DNA from: Gammaproteobacteria bacterium
GTDB taxonomy: Bacteria > Pseudomonadota > Gammaproteobacteria > JAHELT01
Reading direction: 5' to 3'
Length of the DNA stretch: 34,667 nucleotides
Assembly (NCBI GenBank): GCA_029861595.1
Contig: JAOTYY010000012.1
Coordinates: 1-34,667, forward strand
Shown: in pieces, positions 1 to 8,865 of the stretch
How the letters are laid out: every line of letters begins with the position of its first letter
Numbering within the stretch: position 1 is the stretch's first letter
Made by a program: the position numbers and the translations under genes
The notes under the pieces: model-generated
Databases searched by the model: none
Seen by the model: only the letters and a program-made list of their open reading frames with translations
Told to the model about the DNA's origin: nothing

Positions 1-3
1 GTA

Positions 4-1116
4 GTGGCGGACAAGGACAGCCACTACAACAAGCATTCTTCGGCCGATCCCGAGCAGGAGATACCGGTGCAGATCGTCGACGATCAATTCACGGGTCGCA
101 AGATACTCGAGGAGTTGGTCATGACGATCGATCCGCGCGTGCGCGTCTCCAGCTTCGCCGACCCGGTCGTGGCACTGGCCCAGGCGAGGATGTTCCCGCC
201 GCATCTTATCCTTACCGACTACAAGATGCCGGTCATGGACGGTGTCGAATTCACCAAACGGCTGCGCAGCATCCCCAGCTGTGCCGATGTGCCGCTAGTG
301 GTGGTAACCGTCGTCGATAGTCGCGAGATCCTGTATCGGGCGCTGGAGGCCGGCGCCACCGACTTTCTCCAGCGGCCGATCGATCAGTTCGAATGCCGGG
401 CCCGCTGCCGTAATCTGCTCACCATGCACCAGCAGCGGCTACTGATCAAAGACCGCGCCAACTGGCTCGAATCACGGGTCGAATCGGTCACCCGTGAAAT
501 CCGCGACCGCGAACACGAAACCTTGCTGCGCCTGGCGAAAGCCGGGGAGTACCGTGACGAGGAGACCGGCAACCATGTATTACGCATGGCGCGCTTTTCC
601 CGCCTGCTTGCCGAAGAACTCGCCCTGCCGGATGAGGCGTGCATGGAGATCGAGCTTGCCGCACCGATGCACGACATCGGCAAAATCGGGATACCGGATA
701 CGATCCTGCGCAAACCCGGCAAACACACGCCAGCCGAATTCGAGATCATGCGCACCCACACGACGATCGGGCACGAGATTCTCAAAAACAGCCCTTCGCG
801 TTACCTGCAACTGGGAGCGGTCGTCGCGCTGGCGCATCACGAGCGTTTCGACGGCAGCGGTTACCCATACGGGCTCAGGGCCGACGATATACCCCTCGCC
901 GCGCGCATTGTTGCGGTTGCAGATACTTATGATGCGCTCACCTCGGTGCGGCCCTACAAAGACGCCTGGTCATCCGCCGATGCAGTGGCATATATCAAGG
1001 AACAATCGGGCAGCCACTTCGACCCGAGGTGCGTGGCGGCATTCATTGCACGCCTGCAGACAGTTCTGGAAGTGCAGCATTTGCTGCGCGACGCAGCGCC
1101 GCCTTCCGGCGACTGA
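4..1116 (+). CDS. Response regulator with HD-GYP domain (probable cyclic-di-GMP phosphodiesterase)
   Basis: This 370-residue protein has an N-terminal receiver domain (about residues 22-140) with the acidic pair in IVDDQ and the likely phospho-acceptor Asp72 in LTDYKMP. A short linker leads to a C-terminal HD-GYP domain (about 175-355). The HD pair is His223-Asp224 in MHDIGKIGIPD, followed by His278-His279 and the DGSGYP signature. The family hydrolyses cyclic-di-GMP to pGpG or GMP, and the architecture matches RpfG-type regulators, so a cytoplasmic phosphodiesterase switched by a sensor kinase is the natural reading. No partner kinase is visible; it may lie upstream, outside the window. The GTG start lies at the very edge and the frame is open to base 1, so a longer N-terminus cannot be excluded. 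The gene converges on djlA with a 30-bp gap. Confidence 0.9.
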   Translation: MADKDSHYNKHSSADPEQEIPVQIVDDQFTGRKILEELVMTIDPRVRVSSFADPVVALAQARMFPPHLILTDYKMPVMDGVEFTKRLRSIPSCADVPLVVVTVVDSREILYRALEAGATDFLQRPIDQFECRARCRNLLTMHQQRLLIKDRANWLESRVESVTREIRDREHETLLRLAKAGEYRDEETGNHVLRMARFSRLLAEELALPDEACMEIELAAPMHDIGKIGIPDTILRKPGKHTPAEFEIMRTHTTIGHEILKNSPSRYLQLGAVVALAHHERFDGSGYPYGLRADDIPLAARIVAVADTYDALTSVRPYKDAWSSADAVAYIKEQSGSHFDPRCVAAFIARLQTVLEVQHLLRDAAPPSGD

Positions 1117-1146
1117 GCGTCGATCCGGTCAGCGGGCCGGAGCATG

Positions 1147-1932
1147 TCAACGCATGCTGCGGCGTTCTTTGACTTCCTCGTAGGCTTTACGGATCTCCTG
1201 GGTTTTCTGCTTGGCCAACTCGATCATTTCCTCCGGCAGGCCTTTGGACACCAGTTTGTCCGGGTGGTGCTGGCTCATCAGCCGCCGGTAAGCGCGTTTC
1301 ACGTCCGCGTCGCTGGCGGACTCCTTGATGTCCAGCACCTGGTAGGCAGTTTTCAGCTTCTGCCGTGGGGTCCGTTGATCGGCGCCCGCCCGGACACCCA
1401 CGCTGGCACGGATAATCGCGTCAAGATGCTCGAAGATGTGCCGCGAAAAGCCCAGCAGATCACAGATATGCAGCAGTAACCTGCGTTCTTCGGCGTGCAT
1501 CGCACCATCCGCATAGGCTGCCTGGAGCTGGATTTCAACGAACATCTGCATCAGCGTACTGCGTCGATGACACTCATGACGGAACTGGGTGACCACGTCG
1601 TCCAGGGGGAAATCGGGGCGCTTGCCTTCGTCGAACAGTTTGATCGCCGCACGGCGTCTGTCTGCATCCAGCTGCATCTGATCCATCACCGCCTGTGCCA
1701 GCTGGATCTCCTCGGGGGTAACGCGGCCATCGGCCTTGGCCACATAGCCCATCACCGAGAACGTGGCGGTGAAGAACGCCGTCTGCACGCGTTCCTGGTC
1801 ACCAGGCGAGAATTCCAGGCCCTTCAGGCCGCGGTCGAAATTGTGACCGAGCGCAGCCCCCAGCAACGCGCCCAGCGGCCCGCCCAGCATGAAGCCGAAC
1901 GCACCGCCAATCAGTTTGCCCCACCAGGCCAT
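1147..1932 (-). CDS. djlA: DnaJ-like membrane co-chaperone DjlA
   Basis: The protein has 261 residues. It starts with a glycine-rich hydrophobic segment (about residues 5-30) that would anchor it in the inner membrane, as in DjlA. A TerB-like helical domain follows (about 50-170), with acidic metal-site-like stretches such as AKADGRVTPEE and AYADGAMHAEE. A C-terminal J domain (about 195-261) carries the HPD tripeptide at 223-225. DjlA stimulates DnaK ATPase activity at the membrane and has been linked to envelope stress signalling in enterobacteria. The ATG start has a good Shine-Dalgarno sequence (AAGGA, 6 nt away). It lies downstream of truD on the same strand, with repeat R1 between them. 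Length and domain order are normal. Confidence 0.93.
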   Translation of the reverse strand: MAWWGKLIGGAFGFMLGGPLGALLGAALGHNFDRGLKGLEFSPGDQERVQTAFFTATFSVMGYVAKADGRVTPEEIQLAQAVMDQMQLDADRRRAAIKLFDEGKRPDFPLDDVVTQFRHECHRRSTLMQMFVEIQLQAAYADGAMHAEERRLLLHICDLLGFSRHIFEHLDAIIRASVGVRAGADQRTPRQKLKTAYQVLDIKESASDADVKRAYRRLMSQHHPDKLVSKGLPEEMIELAKQKTQEIRKAYEEVKERRSMR

Positions 1933-1984
1933 CGATCATCCTTCTCTTTGTCTGAGTAGTTTCCTCTCCGGAGAGAGCTATCCT

Positions 1985-2049
1985 CCCCTCTCCCCAAAGG
2001 GGAGAGGGGATAACGCTTTGTACAACTCCTCTTTCCCACGGTGGAGAGG
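1985..2049. repeat. Repeat R1: GC-rich palindromes between truD and djlA
   Basis: A perfect 11-bp inverted repeat (1985-1995 and 1999-2009, loop AAA) made of CCCCTCTCCCC and its complement is followed by a weaker palindrome at 2028-2049 (CCTCT and AGAGG arms). It resembles the better preserved copies at 9831, 13944, 26308 and 33205 but is more degenerate and lacks clear CCCTCA ends. No T-run follows the hairpin on either strand, so it is not a typical intrinsic terminator. Confidence 0.7.
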
Positions 2050-2054
2050 TAAAA

Positions 2055-3119
2055 CTATATGAGCTCGCGTACCAGGCTGGTGGCGAACACGCCCGGTTCC
2101 AACGTGAACGTTAGTTCCAGGCACCGCTCACCTTGCCACCGCCAGTCCAGGTCCCCCGGGATCGCACGCAGCGCGCGGCGTTGTGCCTTGACGCCGGCAT
2201 CCTCCAGAATGCTTAGATCCGCGGCAAAGGGCGCGAGTATAGCCTGCTCCGCGCCGCGCAGTTTCCCCAGATCATCTCGCGCGTGACCGTACATCGGTCC
2301 CGTGACATGCAGGTCACCGCTCGCCAGCCGAGCGTCGATGCTATCTTCGTTTTCGTCAAACTCGAATACACTGTGGGTGCCCGCCAGCATCAGCACATCG
2401 TGGGGCAGTGCCGTCGACCACGAACCTTCGTCCACACGCTGCGCGAGCACTCGATTGAACAGCGCCGAACGCAAAGCGGACAGCAGTATGCCGCGCTCGC
2501 TGCGGCGGACGCGGAGCTCGCCTGCCAGCATGGCTCGCGCGCGCTCCGCATTGTCACCGCGCGTGCCGAACCGCTGCACACCGAAATAATTGGGAAATCC
2601 CCCGGCTTGCATGGCTTGCAGGCGTCGCTCGAATGCCCTGGCCGGACCTTCGACATCGTTCAAGATCAACTCGAAACGGTTGCCGGTATGTGTGCCGGGC
2701 CGCAGTTTGCGGGTGTGGCGGGCGCGTTTGATCAGCGCTGTCTGCGGCGTATTGAGCTCCGCCCAGTCCGGGTCGGGCCGGGCGGTGAGCAATACGCTGA
2801 ACCACTGGGTGGTGAGCGCATCACGATCTTTCATGCCGCAGTAACCGACGTCGGCTAATTTCGCCCCGGCCGCCCGGGCAACCCGACGCGCCATCTCCCG
2901 GGTGGTGAGATTGCGTTTGCGAACCAGCAGAAGTACATGCTCACCCTGCCCTGCCGGCTCGAAGCCGAGCAGTTCCTGCACCTTGAAATCCTCGGGGCGG
3001 GCGCGCAGAACTGCCCGCCCGGCGCTGCCACCCCAGGCACGGGGCAACTCGCCGGATTCAATCCAGTCAGTCACCGCAACGGGCGAAAATCGGACATCAC
3101 GCCGGGCCCAGTTCCGCAC
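2055..3119 (-). CDS. truD: tRNA pseudouridine(13) synthase TruD
   Basis: The protein converts U13 of tRNA(Glu) to pseudouridine. Its 354 residues match the TruD family along the whole length. The catalytic motif GYCGMKDRDA puts the nucleophile at Asp98, which corresponds to Asp80 of the E. coli enzyme. PEDFKVQE, GEHVLLLVRKRN, TGNRFELIL and NYFGVQRFG are other family landmarks. The GTG at 3119 was kept because residues 11-15 (FSPVA) resemble the N-terminus of related proteins. A second in-frame GTG at 3074 (giving 339 residues) is a fair alternative, and neither has a clear Shine-Dalgarno sequence. The gene is divergent from the TetR regulator, with only about 60 bp between them. In many gammaproteobacteria truD sits in an ispF/surE cluster; here it does not. 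Confidence 0.93.
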   Translation of the reverse strand: MRNWARRDVRFSPVAVTDWIESGELPRAWGGSAGRAVLRARPEDFKVQELLGFEPAGQGEHVLLLVRKRNLTTREMARRVARAAGAKLADVGYCGMKDRDALTTQWFSVLLTARPDPDWAELNTPQTALIKRARHTRKLRPGTHTGNRFELILNDVEGPARAFERRLQAMQAGGFPNYFGVQRFGTRGDNAERARAMLAGELRVRRSERGILLSALRSALFNRVLAQRVDEGSWSTALPHDVLMLAGTHSVFEFDENEDSIDARLASGDLHVTGPMYGHARDDLGKLRGAEQAILAPFAADLSILEDAGVKAQRRALRAIPGDLDWRWQGERCLELTFTLEPGVFATSLVRELI

Positions 3120-3140
3120 GAATAGTCAGAATTTGACGTA

Positions 3141-3169
3141 TTGTCATTTTTCGACTTTCTGATTATGAT
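3141..3169 (+). promoter_or_regulatory. Sigma-70-type promoter of the TetR gene
   Basis: TTGTCA (3141-3146) and TATGAT (3164-3169) each match the consensus at 5 of 6 positions and are exactly 17 bp apart. Transcription would begin near 3176, only about 4 nt before the ATG at 3180, so the message would be nearly leaderless. The -35 box lies inside the palindrome TGAC-GTATT-GTCA (3134-3146), and TCAGAA/TTCTGA arms flank the region (about 3127 and 3157). These are possible autoregulatory operator sites, as is common for TetR proteins. Confidence 0.6.
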
Positions 3170-3179
3170 CCCGCCCCTC

Positions 3180-3938
3180 ATGAACACCGCCTCACGCAAG
3201 CAACGCGAGATCGCCGCTCGCGAAGAGTTGATCCTGGATTGCGCCGCCAGGCTGCTGGGCGAGGTCGGCTACCAGGGACTGAGCATGGACCGGGTGGCGG
3301 AAGCGGTCGAATACTCCAAGGGCACGATATACCAGCATTTCGACTGTAAGGAAGACCTGCTGGCCGGTCTGTGCCTGCGCAGCTCACAGGATCTCTACGA
3401 TCTTTTCTCTCGCGCAGCCGGCCTGGATTTGTCGCCCCGGGAACGCCTCATCGCTATCGCATTCGCCTACCAGTTGTTTATCCGTCTGCATCCGCTGGAA
3501 TTCGCCAACATGCAGACGTTGAAATCCGCGACAGTGCGCGAAAAAACCTCGGCAGAGAATCGCTGCGCGATGCAGACGATCGAAGCGCAGGTAATGAATA
3601 CCCTCACCCAGGTAGTACGCGACGGCGTCAGCAGCGGTGACCTGACGCTGCCCCAGGGTCTCACCTGCGAGGAGCTGATCTTCTGTCTGTGGGCTACTCA
3701 ATATGGCGCCGCCAGCCTTGGTATATCCGGAATCCCGTTCGCCGACTACGGCGTACCCAGCATCGCCGGTGCGTTGCAGAAATTCAACAACAACCTGCTG
3801 GACGGACTAAACTGGCACCCTGTTTCGAAAGAATTCGACTACGCCGCCACCCAGCGTTACCTCGAACAACAAGTATTCAACGCGGAACTGCGAATGCTGC
3901 AGGACGACGCGGAAACACGCCAAAGGAAATCGTCATGA
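3180..3938 (+). CDS. TetR/AcrR family transcriptional regulator
   Basis: The 252-residue protein has a standard TetR N-terminal helix-turn-helix (about residues 15-60), seen in ELILDCAARLL, GLSMDRVAEAVEYSKGTIYQHF and the following KEDLLAGL. The rest is a helical ligand-binding and dimerisation domain with no recognisable specificity. The ATG at 3180 is preferred because the DNA-binding domain begins soon after it. Upstream in-frame starts exist at 3165 (ATG) and 3141 (TTG) but would overlap the predicted promoter. The stop codon overlaps the ATG of the RND exporter by 4 bp (ATGA), so the two are translationally coupled. The regulator probably controls this cassette. Its ligand is unknown. Confidence 0.9.
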   Translation: MNTASRKQREIAAREELILDCAARLLGEVGYQGLSMDRVAEAVEYSKGTIYQHFDCKEDLLAGLCLRSSQDLYDLFSRAAGLDLSPRERLIAIAFAYQLFIRLHPLEFANMQTLKSATVREKTSAENRCAMQTIEAQVMNTLTQVVRDGVSSGDLTLPQGLTCEELIFCLWATQYGAASLGISGIPFADYGVPSIAGALQKFNNNLLDGLNWHPVSKEFDYAATQRYLEQQVFNAELRMLQDDAETRQRKSS

Positions 3939-6256
3939 TCACCCGCTATGCCGACTGGATCCTGCGTTGGCGCTGGCCAGTCGTCGTGCTCACACCGCTG
4001 ATTGTTTTCGCGCTCGCTGCGGGCGGGCAGTTTCTGCAGTTCGACAATGACTACCGGGTGTTCTTCAGCAAGGAAAACCCACAGCTCGTGGCCTTCGAGT
4101 CGATGCAGGATATCTACGCGAAAAACGACAACGTGTTGATCATGCTGGAGCCGGACAGCGGTAAGGCGTTCGACAAGAATACGCTGGCGGCCGTCATCGA
4201 CCTCACCGAACGCGCCTGGCAGATACCCTATTCCAGGCGCGTCGATTCGGTGAGTAATTTTCAGTACACGCAGGCCGAAGAAGACGATTTGATCGTTGAC
4301 GATCTGGTGCCTTACATCGATGAAGCGAGCGAGGACGAACTGCAACGCTGGCAGGCCATCGCCGTCAAGGAACCAATGCTTGTTTATCGACTGGTATCGC
4401 CCGATGCGAGCGTTACCGCGATCAACGTCACAGTGCAGCTGCCGGGCATCGATCTGACGTCGGAGGGGCCGGAGGTGGTCTCTTTCGTGCGCGCGATACT
4501 GGAGGAATACCGGGCCAGGTATCCCGACATCAAATTCCACGATACCGGCGTGGTAATGATGAACAACGCCTTTCCCGAGGCGACCATGATCGACATGCAG
4601 ACGCTGATCCCGTTGGCATTCGCGGTAATCATTGTCGGCCTTATGATTTTTCTACGCGGTGTCTTGCCTACCATTGTCACGGTGCTGGTGATCCTCATGT
4701 CGATCATGATGGCGATGGGCATCACCGGTTGGCTGGGTATAAAACTCACCCCGCCGTCGGCCAGTGCACCGACGTTGATCATGACCCTCGCGGTCGCAGA
4801 CTGCGTGCACATGCTGGTGAGTTTCGGGCATAACCTGCGCGAGGGAATGAACCGCAGGGCCGCTATGGTCGAAAGCCTGCGTATCAATTTTCATCCGATT
4901 TTTCTGACCTCGCTGACGACAGCGGTCGGATTTCTGTCGATGAATTTCAGCGACGTGCCACCGTTTCACGATCTCGGCAACATCACCGCCATCGGGGTGA
5001 TGCTCGCATTTGTGCTGTCGGTAACGTTCCTGCCCGCACTGTGCGTAATCCTGCCGATCAAAGCGCGCGGTGTGGAGCGCGGCAACGTGCTGATGGACAG
5101 GCTGGCAGGTTTCGTCGTCGACAGACGCCGCCCTCTTTTGTGGATCATGGGCCTGTTCATGGTCGGGTTGATCGCCGCGGTGCCGAAAAACGAACTCAAC
5201 GATGTCTTCGTGGAGTATTTCGATACCAGCGTGCCGTTTCGAGTCAAGACCGACTACATCCAGGATCGCTTGACGGGACTGTACTTCATCGACTATTCAC
5301 TCGACAGCGAAGACACCAACGGCGTCGCCGATCCAAAGTACCTTGGCATCGTTGACAGTTTCGTCGCGTGGCTGCGGGAACAGCCCGAAGTCATGCACGT
5401 CAATACGTTCACCGACACCATGAAACGGCTGAACAAGAACATGCATGGCGACGACGATACTTACTACCGGCTGCCGGACAACCGGGAACTGGCCGCACAA
5501 TATCTGCTGCTCTACGAGATGTCGCTGCCTTACGGCCTGGATCTCAACAATCAACTCAACGTCAGCAAATCGGCGACCCGCATATCAGCGACGCTGGAAA
5601 CAATGTCCACCGCCGATACGCTCAAGTTCGAAAAACGTGCTCAGCAGTGGCTGGATGAACACGGCGACGGTATCCTGAACTACGCGGCCAGCCCGACATT
5701 GATGTTTTCGCATATCGGCATGCGCAACATTCAGGCCATGCTGCTCGGCACCACCATCGCGCTGGTGGTCATATCGCTGATTCTCATCGTTGCGCTGCGC
5801 TCGTTTAAATTCGGCCTGATCAGCCTGATACCGAACCTGGTGCCGGCCGGCATGGCCTTCGGGTTGTGGGCATTGATGGTGGGACAGGTCGGACTGGCCG
5901 TATCGGTGGTGGCGGCCATGGCGCTGGGTATCGTGGTCGATGACACGATCCATTTCCTCAGCAAGTACCTGCGCGCACGCCGGGAGCTCGACCTCGACGC
6001 GGAACAGGCCGTGCGCTATGCATTTTCAACAGTCGGCGTAGCACTTACGGTAACCACAATTGTGCTGGTCGCGGGCTTTATGGTGCTGGCCCAGTCGAAT
6101 TTCGAACTCAATGCCAGCATGGGGCTGCTGACCGCCATCACTATCGTAATCGCACTGGCTGTGGACTTCTTGTTCCTGCCACCGCTGCTGATGATCATCG
6201 AGGAGAAACGTAATGCACACGACACTCGTGTCACGTTACAAGAACAGGAAGCTTAA
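3935..6256 (+). CDS. MMPL/RND-superfamily exporter (COG1033-like)
   Basis: The 773-residue inner-membrane protein has the duplicated RND layout. One helix near residues 13-31 is followed by a large periplasmic loop (32-220) and a helix bundle (about 223-375). Then come a second helix (about 403-420), a second periplasmic loop and a final bundle (about 603-766). Acidic residues sit inside the bundles: Asp289 in LAVADCVHML and Asp669-Asp670 in GIVVDDTIHFL, consistent with proton coupling. Its length and single-chain form resemble HpnN/MMPL-type lipid exporters rather than AcrB drug pumps. The start was chosen for the ATGA overlap with the TetR gene and the upstream AGGAAA. It overlaps the LolA-like gene by 44 bp. 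The substrate is not shown by sequence; a hydrophobic or lipid-like molecule is inferred from family and neighbours. Confidence 0.88.
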   Translation: MITRYADWILRWRWPVVVLTPLIVFALAAGGQFLQFDNDYRVFFSKENPQLVAFESMQDIYAKNDNVLIMLEPDSGKAFDKNTLAAVIDLTERAWQIPYSRRVDSVSNFQYTQAEEDDLIVDDLVPYIDEASEDELQRWQAIAVKEPMLVYRLVSPDASVTAINVTVQLPGIDLTSEGPEVVSFVRAILEEYRARYPDIKFHDTGVVMMNNAFPEATMIDMQTLIPLAFAVIIVGLMIFLRGVLPTIVTVLVILMSIMMAMGITGWLGIKLTPPSASAPTLIMTLAVADCVHMLVSFGHNLREGMNRRAAMVESLRINFHPIFLTSLTTAVGFLSMNFSDVPPFHDLGNITAIGVMLAFVLSVTFLPALCVILPIKARGVERGNVLMDRLAGFVVDRRRPLLWIMGLFMVGLIAAVPKNELNDVFVEYFDTSVPFRVKTDYIQDRLTGLYFIDYSLDSEDTNGVADPKYLGIVDSFVAWLREQPEVMHVNTFTDTMKRLNKNMHGDDDTYYRLPDNRELAAQYLLLYEMSLPYGLDLNNQLNVSKSATRISATLETMSTADTLKFEKRAQQWLDEHGDGILNYAASPTLMFSHIGMRNIQAMLLGTTIALVVISLILIVALRSFKFGLISLIPNLVPAGMAFGLWALMVGQVGLAVSVVAAMALGIVVDDTIHFLSKYLRARRELDLDAEQAVRYAFSTVGVALTVTTIVLVAGFMVLAQSNFELNASMGLLTAITIVIALAVDFLFLPPLLMIIEEKRNAHDTRVTLQEQEA

Positions 6257-7031
6257 AGCGTACTTAATGGTGCTTCTGGTCGCGTTGGCGCCACTCGCCG
6301 CCGAAGCCCAGTCGCCTGAGGAAAAAGGTCTGGCGATAGCGCTCGAGGCCGACCGCCGCGACCTGGGTTTCAACGACTTCGAAGCGAGCATGACGATGCT
6401 GTTGAAAAACAAAAAGGGCGACGAGAGTCTGCGCAACATCCGCATGCGCACCCTGGAGGTGGAAGGTGACGGAGACAAGAGCCTGTCCATCTTCGACCAG
6501 CCGGCAGATGTCAAGGGCACCGCATTTCTGACCCACTCGCACACCAGCAAGCCGGATGATCAGTGGCTTTATCTGCCGGCGCTGAAACGCGTGAAGCGCA
6601 TCTCGTCGAAAAACAAATCCGGTCCGTTCATGGGCAGTGAATTCGCCTACGAAGACATTTCTTCGCAGGAAGTCGACAAATACACTTACAAGTACCTGCG
6701 TGACGAAGACATGGACGGTCGCAAATCATTTGTCGTCGAACAGTACCCGACCTACAAACATTCCGGGTACACACGCCGCATCGTGTGGATCGATCAGGAG
6801 CGCTACATTCCCTTGCAGGTGGAATTCTACGACCGCAAGAATGCGCACCTGAAGACCTTGAAAATGACCGACTACCAGCAGTACCTCGATCAGTACTGGC
6901 GAGCCGGGAACATGTACATGGAAAACCATCAAACCGGAAAGACGACGTTATTGACGTGGTCGGACTACAAGTTCCGTACCGGACTGTCCGATGCGGATTT
7001 CCGCAAAAACGTTTTGCAACGCGTGCGTTAG
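6213..7031 (+). CDS. LolA-like outer-membrane lipoprotein-sorting family protein, periplasmic
   Basis: The 272-residue protein has a basic N-terminus, a hydrophobic core and an AEA-Q cleavage site near residue 32, so it should be exported to the periplasm. The mature part matches the outer membrane lipoprotein-sorting protein family with a LolA-like half-barrel fold: features such as DQWLYLPALKRVKRIS, GSEFAYEDIS and RIVWIDQERYIPLQVEFYD recur in it. Members lie next to COG1033-type exporters and probably carry a hydrophobic ligand across the periplasm. Its ATG is preceded by GAGGAG at good spacing and lies within the last 44 bp of the exporter gene, which implies coupled expression. It is not the true LolA of the Lol pathway, which is shorter and lies elsewhere. 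Confidence 0.85.
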   Translation: MHTTLVSRYKNRKLKAYLMVLLVALAPLAAEAQSPEEKGLAIALEADRRDLGFNDFEASMTMLLKNKKGDESLRNIRMRTLEVEGDGDKSLSIFDQPADVKGTAFLTHSHTSKPDDQWLYLPALKRVKRISSKNKSGPFMGSEFAYEDISSQEVDKYTYKYLRDEDMDGRKSFVVEQYPTYKHSGYTRRIVWIDQERYIPLQVEFYDRKNAHLKTLKMTDYQQYLDQYWRAGNMYMENHQTGKTTLLTWSDYKFRTGLSDADFRKNVLQRVR

Positions 7032-7250
7032 ATAACGTCAGGCGCTCCGGCAGAAAAACCACGCAACAGTGTTGCACGCGCAAACAAAAAAGTAGCAGCA
7101 TACGCCTGTCGGGTGCGTTTCACGTAACACCAGGTGTGGTGCGCGATGGCCGTACCACGCGCAACGCAACCGTTGTTCCGGCGCGCTATGCGTTTTATCG
7201 AGAATAATAGCTGAAACCCGGATAATTCTATCCTGCCGAAATACTACAAT
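7032..7250. other. Intergenic gap inside the export cassette, with a hairpin
   Basis: This 219-bp gap holds no convincing gene. A stem-loop at 7136-7158 has arms GTGGTGCG and CGTACCAC (8 bp with one G-T pair, 7-nt loop). No T-run follows, so termination is doubtful. No promoter with two good boxes was found; TTGTTC (7173-7178) with a poor -10 is the best candidate. The downstream gene may be cotranscribed or have its own weak promoter. Confidence 0.35.
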
Positions 7251-8858
7251 TTGCCGGGCGCCGCATACGCCGCTTTGCTGCTGTTGTGTTTCTCCGGCAG
7301 CGCGCTGGCACTGGATAGTTACGCCCGCAGCGCGCGAGAGAACGGTCTGTGGATAGTGGTGCGTGGCGACACGCTGTTTTCCATCGCACGCCGACTGTTG
7401 CCGGACAACCGGCCCGCGCACGCGCGCATTCGCGCCGCGCTGGTCGATCTCAACCCCGATGCGTTTGGCACCAGCGCGGGTGAACTCAGAACGGGCGCCG
7501 CGCTCAGACTGCCCGACGAGCTTCATCTGGAACGACCGGATGCAGCGGCAGGCCAGGCAGAACCGGGGGCCGGCGCCGCGCTGCAACCACCGCCAAACGC
7601 GGCGTCGACCAGCACGGCCGCACAGCCGCAACGACCTTCAACGGACCCTCAAGCGGCACCGCCGCAGCCCGCACTCGTACCACAGGTGGCCGCGCAAACA
7701 TCGGTGGCCGAAGTCGAAGCGATTGATGAGAGCTCGTTGCAGACGCGATTATCCGGCAATGTCTCGGCACGTTATGCACACTTCACGCAGTTGCCGCGTT
7801 TCGACACGCAGCCAGACAACAATTCCGCCGTGATTGGCGAAGTCGAGTATTACATCGAAGCGGAATCTGGCAGTTCTTTCACGTTCAGGCCCTACGTGCG
7901 TGCCGAGTTGCAGGACGGCGGCGATACTGTCTTCGACATCCGCGAGGCCATGTACCTTACTTTCGGTGACGAATGGGAACTGCGTGCCGGCATTGGCAAA
8001 GTCTTCTGGGGCGTCACCGAATCGGTGCATCTGGTCGACATCATCAATCAAACCGACTTTCTCGAGGACGTCGACCGCGAAGAGAAACTTGGCCAGCCGA
8101 TGGTGCAAGCGTCGTTGTTGCGTGACTGGGGCACGCTGGAGTTTTTTCTGTTGCCGTATTTTCGCGTACGGCAACTGCCGGACAGCAACGATCGCCCGAG
8201 TTTCGGCATCGACGTGGACAACGATGCCGCACAGTTCGAATCCAAAGACGCAGAGAATCACCTCGATGCCGCGCTGCGCTATTCGCAAACCTTTGACGAA
8301 GTCGATCTCGGGCTCAGCTACTTCAATGGTACGTCACGCGACCCGCGTTTGTTTCTCAACCAGAACGGCAACGCCCTGATACCATTTTACCCGCTGATGG
8401 AACAAGTGGGACTCGATGTGCAGTACACCAGTGAAGCCTGGCTGTGGAAACTCGAAGCAATTTACCGCCAGGACGATATTCAAAGCTACAGCGCAGCGGC
8501 GGGTGGATTCGAATACACTTTTGTCGGCATTTTCGACAGCGCGCACGACCTTGGCGCGATCGGCGAGTACCTGTACGACGAACGCGGCACGGAGGCCACG
8601 ACACCCTTTCAGGAAGACATTCTGATTGGCCTGCGCTGGGCGTTGAACGACGAACAGTCCAGCGAGGCGCTGTTCGGCGTGATCGCCGATCTAGGGGACG
8701 GCGGCCAGAGCATCAGCCTGGAAGCCTCGCGGCGCCTGGGCGACAGTTTCAAACTCAATCTGGATGCACGCAGTTTCATCAACACGGAGAATGATCCGCA
8801 GCTGGATCTTTTCAGCCGGGATGATTTCGTGCGCGTGGAACTCGGGTACTTTTTTTAG
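7251..8858 (+). CDS. LysM-domain plus outer-membrane beta-barrel fusion protein
   Basis: The 535-residue protein begins with a signal peptide (cleavage near ALA-LD, residue 21). Next comes a LysM/FimV-like module (about 27-85) with WIVVRGDTLFSIARRLLP and a closing LRTGAALRLP. A low-complexity linker rich in Ala, Pro and Gln covers about 95-160. The remaining ~370 residues alternate polar and aromatic residues, as in a porin-like beta-barrel, and end in VRVELGYFF, a terminal aromatic typical of BAM substrates. It may be the outer-membrane end of the export route, tethered to peptidoglycan by LysM. The start is uncertain: TTG at 7251 gives a signal peptide without a basic residue, whereas an in-frame CTG at 7233 would add LPKYYN and supply a lysine. 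The frame is open back to 7215 with no ATG. DUF1302-type barrels near COG1033 exporters are a comparable arrangement. Confidence 0.78.
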   Translation: MPGAAYAALLLLCFSGSALALDSYARSARENGLWIVVRGDTLFSIARRLLPDNRPAHARIRAALVDLNPDAFGTSAGELRTGAALRLPDELHLERPDAAAGQAEPGAGAALQPPPNAASTSTAAQPQRPSTDPQAAPPQPALVPQVAAQTSVAEVEAIDESSLQTRLSGNVSARYAHFTQLPRFDTQPDNNSAVIGEVEYYIEAESGSSFTFRPYVRAELQDGGDTVFDIREAMYLTFGDEWELRAGIGKVFWGVTESVHLVDIINQTDFLEDVDREEKLGQPMVQASLLRDWGTLEFFLLPYFRVRQLPDSNDRPSFGIDVDNDAAQFESKDAENHLDAALRYSQTFDEVDLGLSYFNGTSRDPRLFLNQNGNALIPFYPLMEQVGLDVQYTSEAWLWKLEAIYRQDDIQSYSAAAGGFEYTFVGIFDSAHDLGAIGEYLYDERGTEATTPFQEDILIGLRWALNDEQSSEALFGVIADLGDGGQSISLEASRRLGDSFKLNLDARSFINTENDPQLDLFSRDDFVRVELGYFF

Positions 8859-8865
8859 TGGCTTC

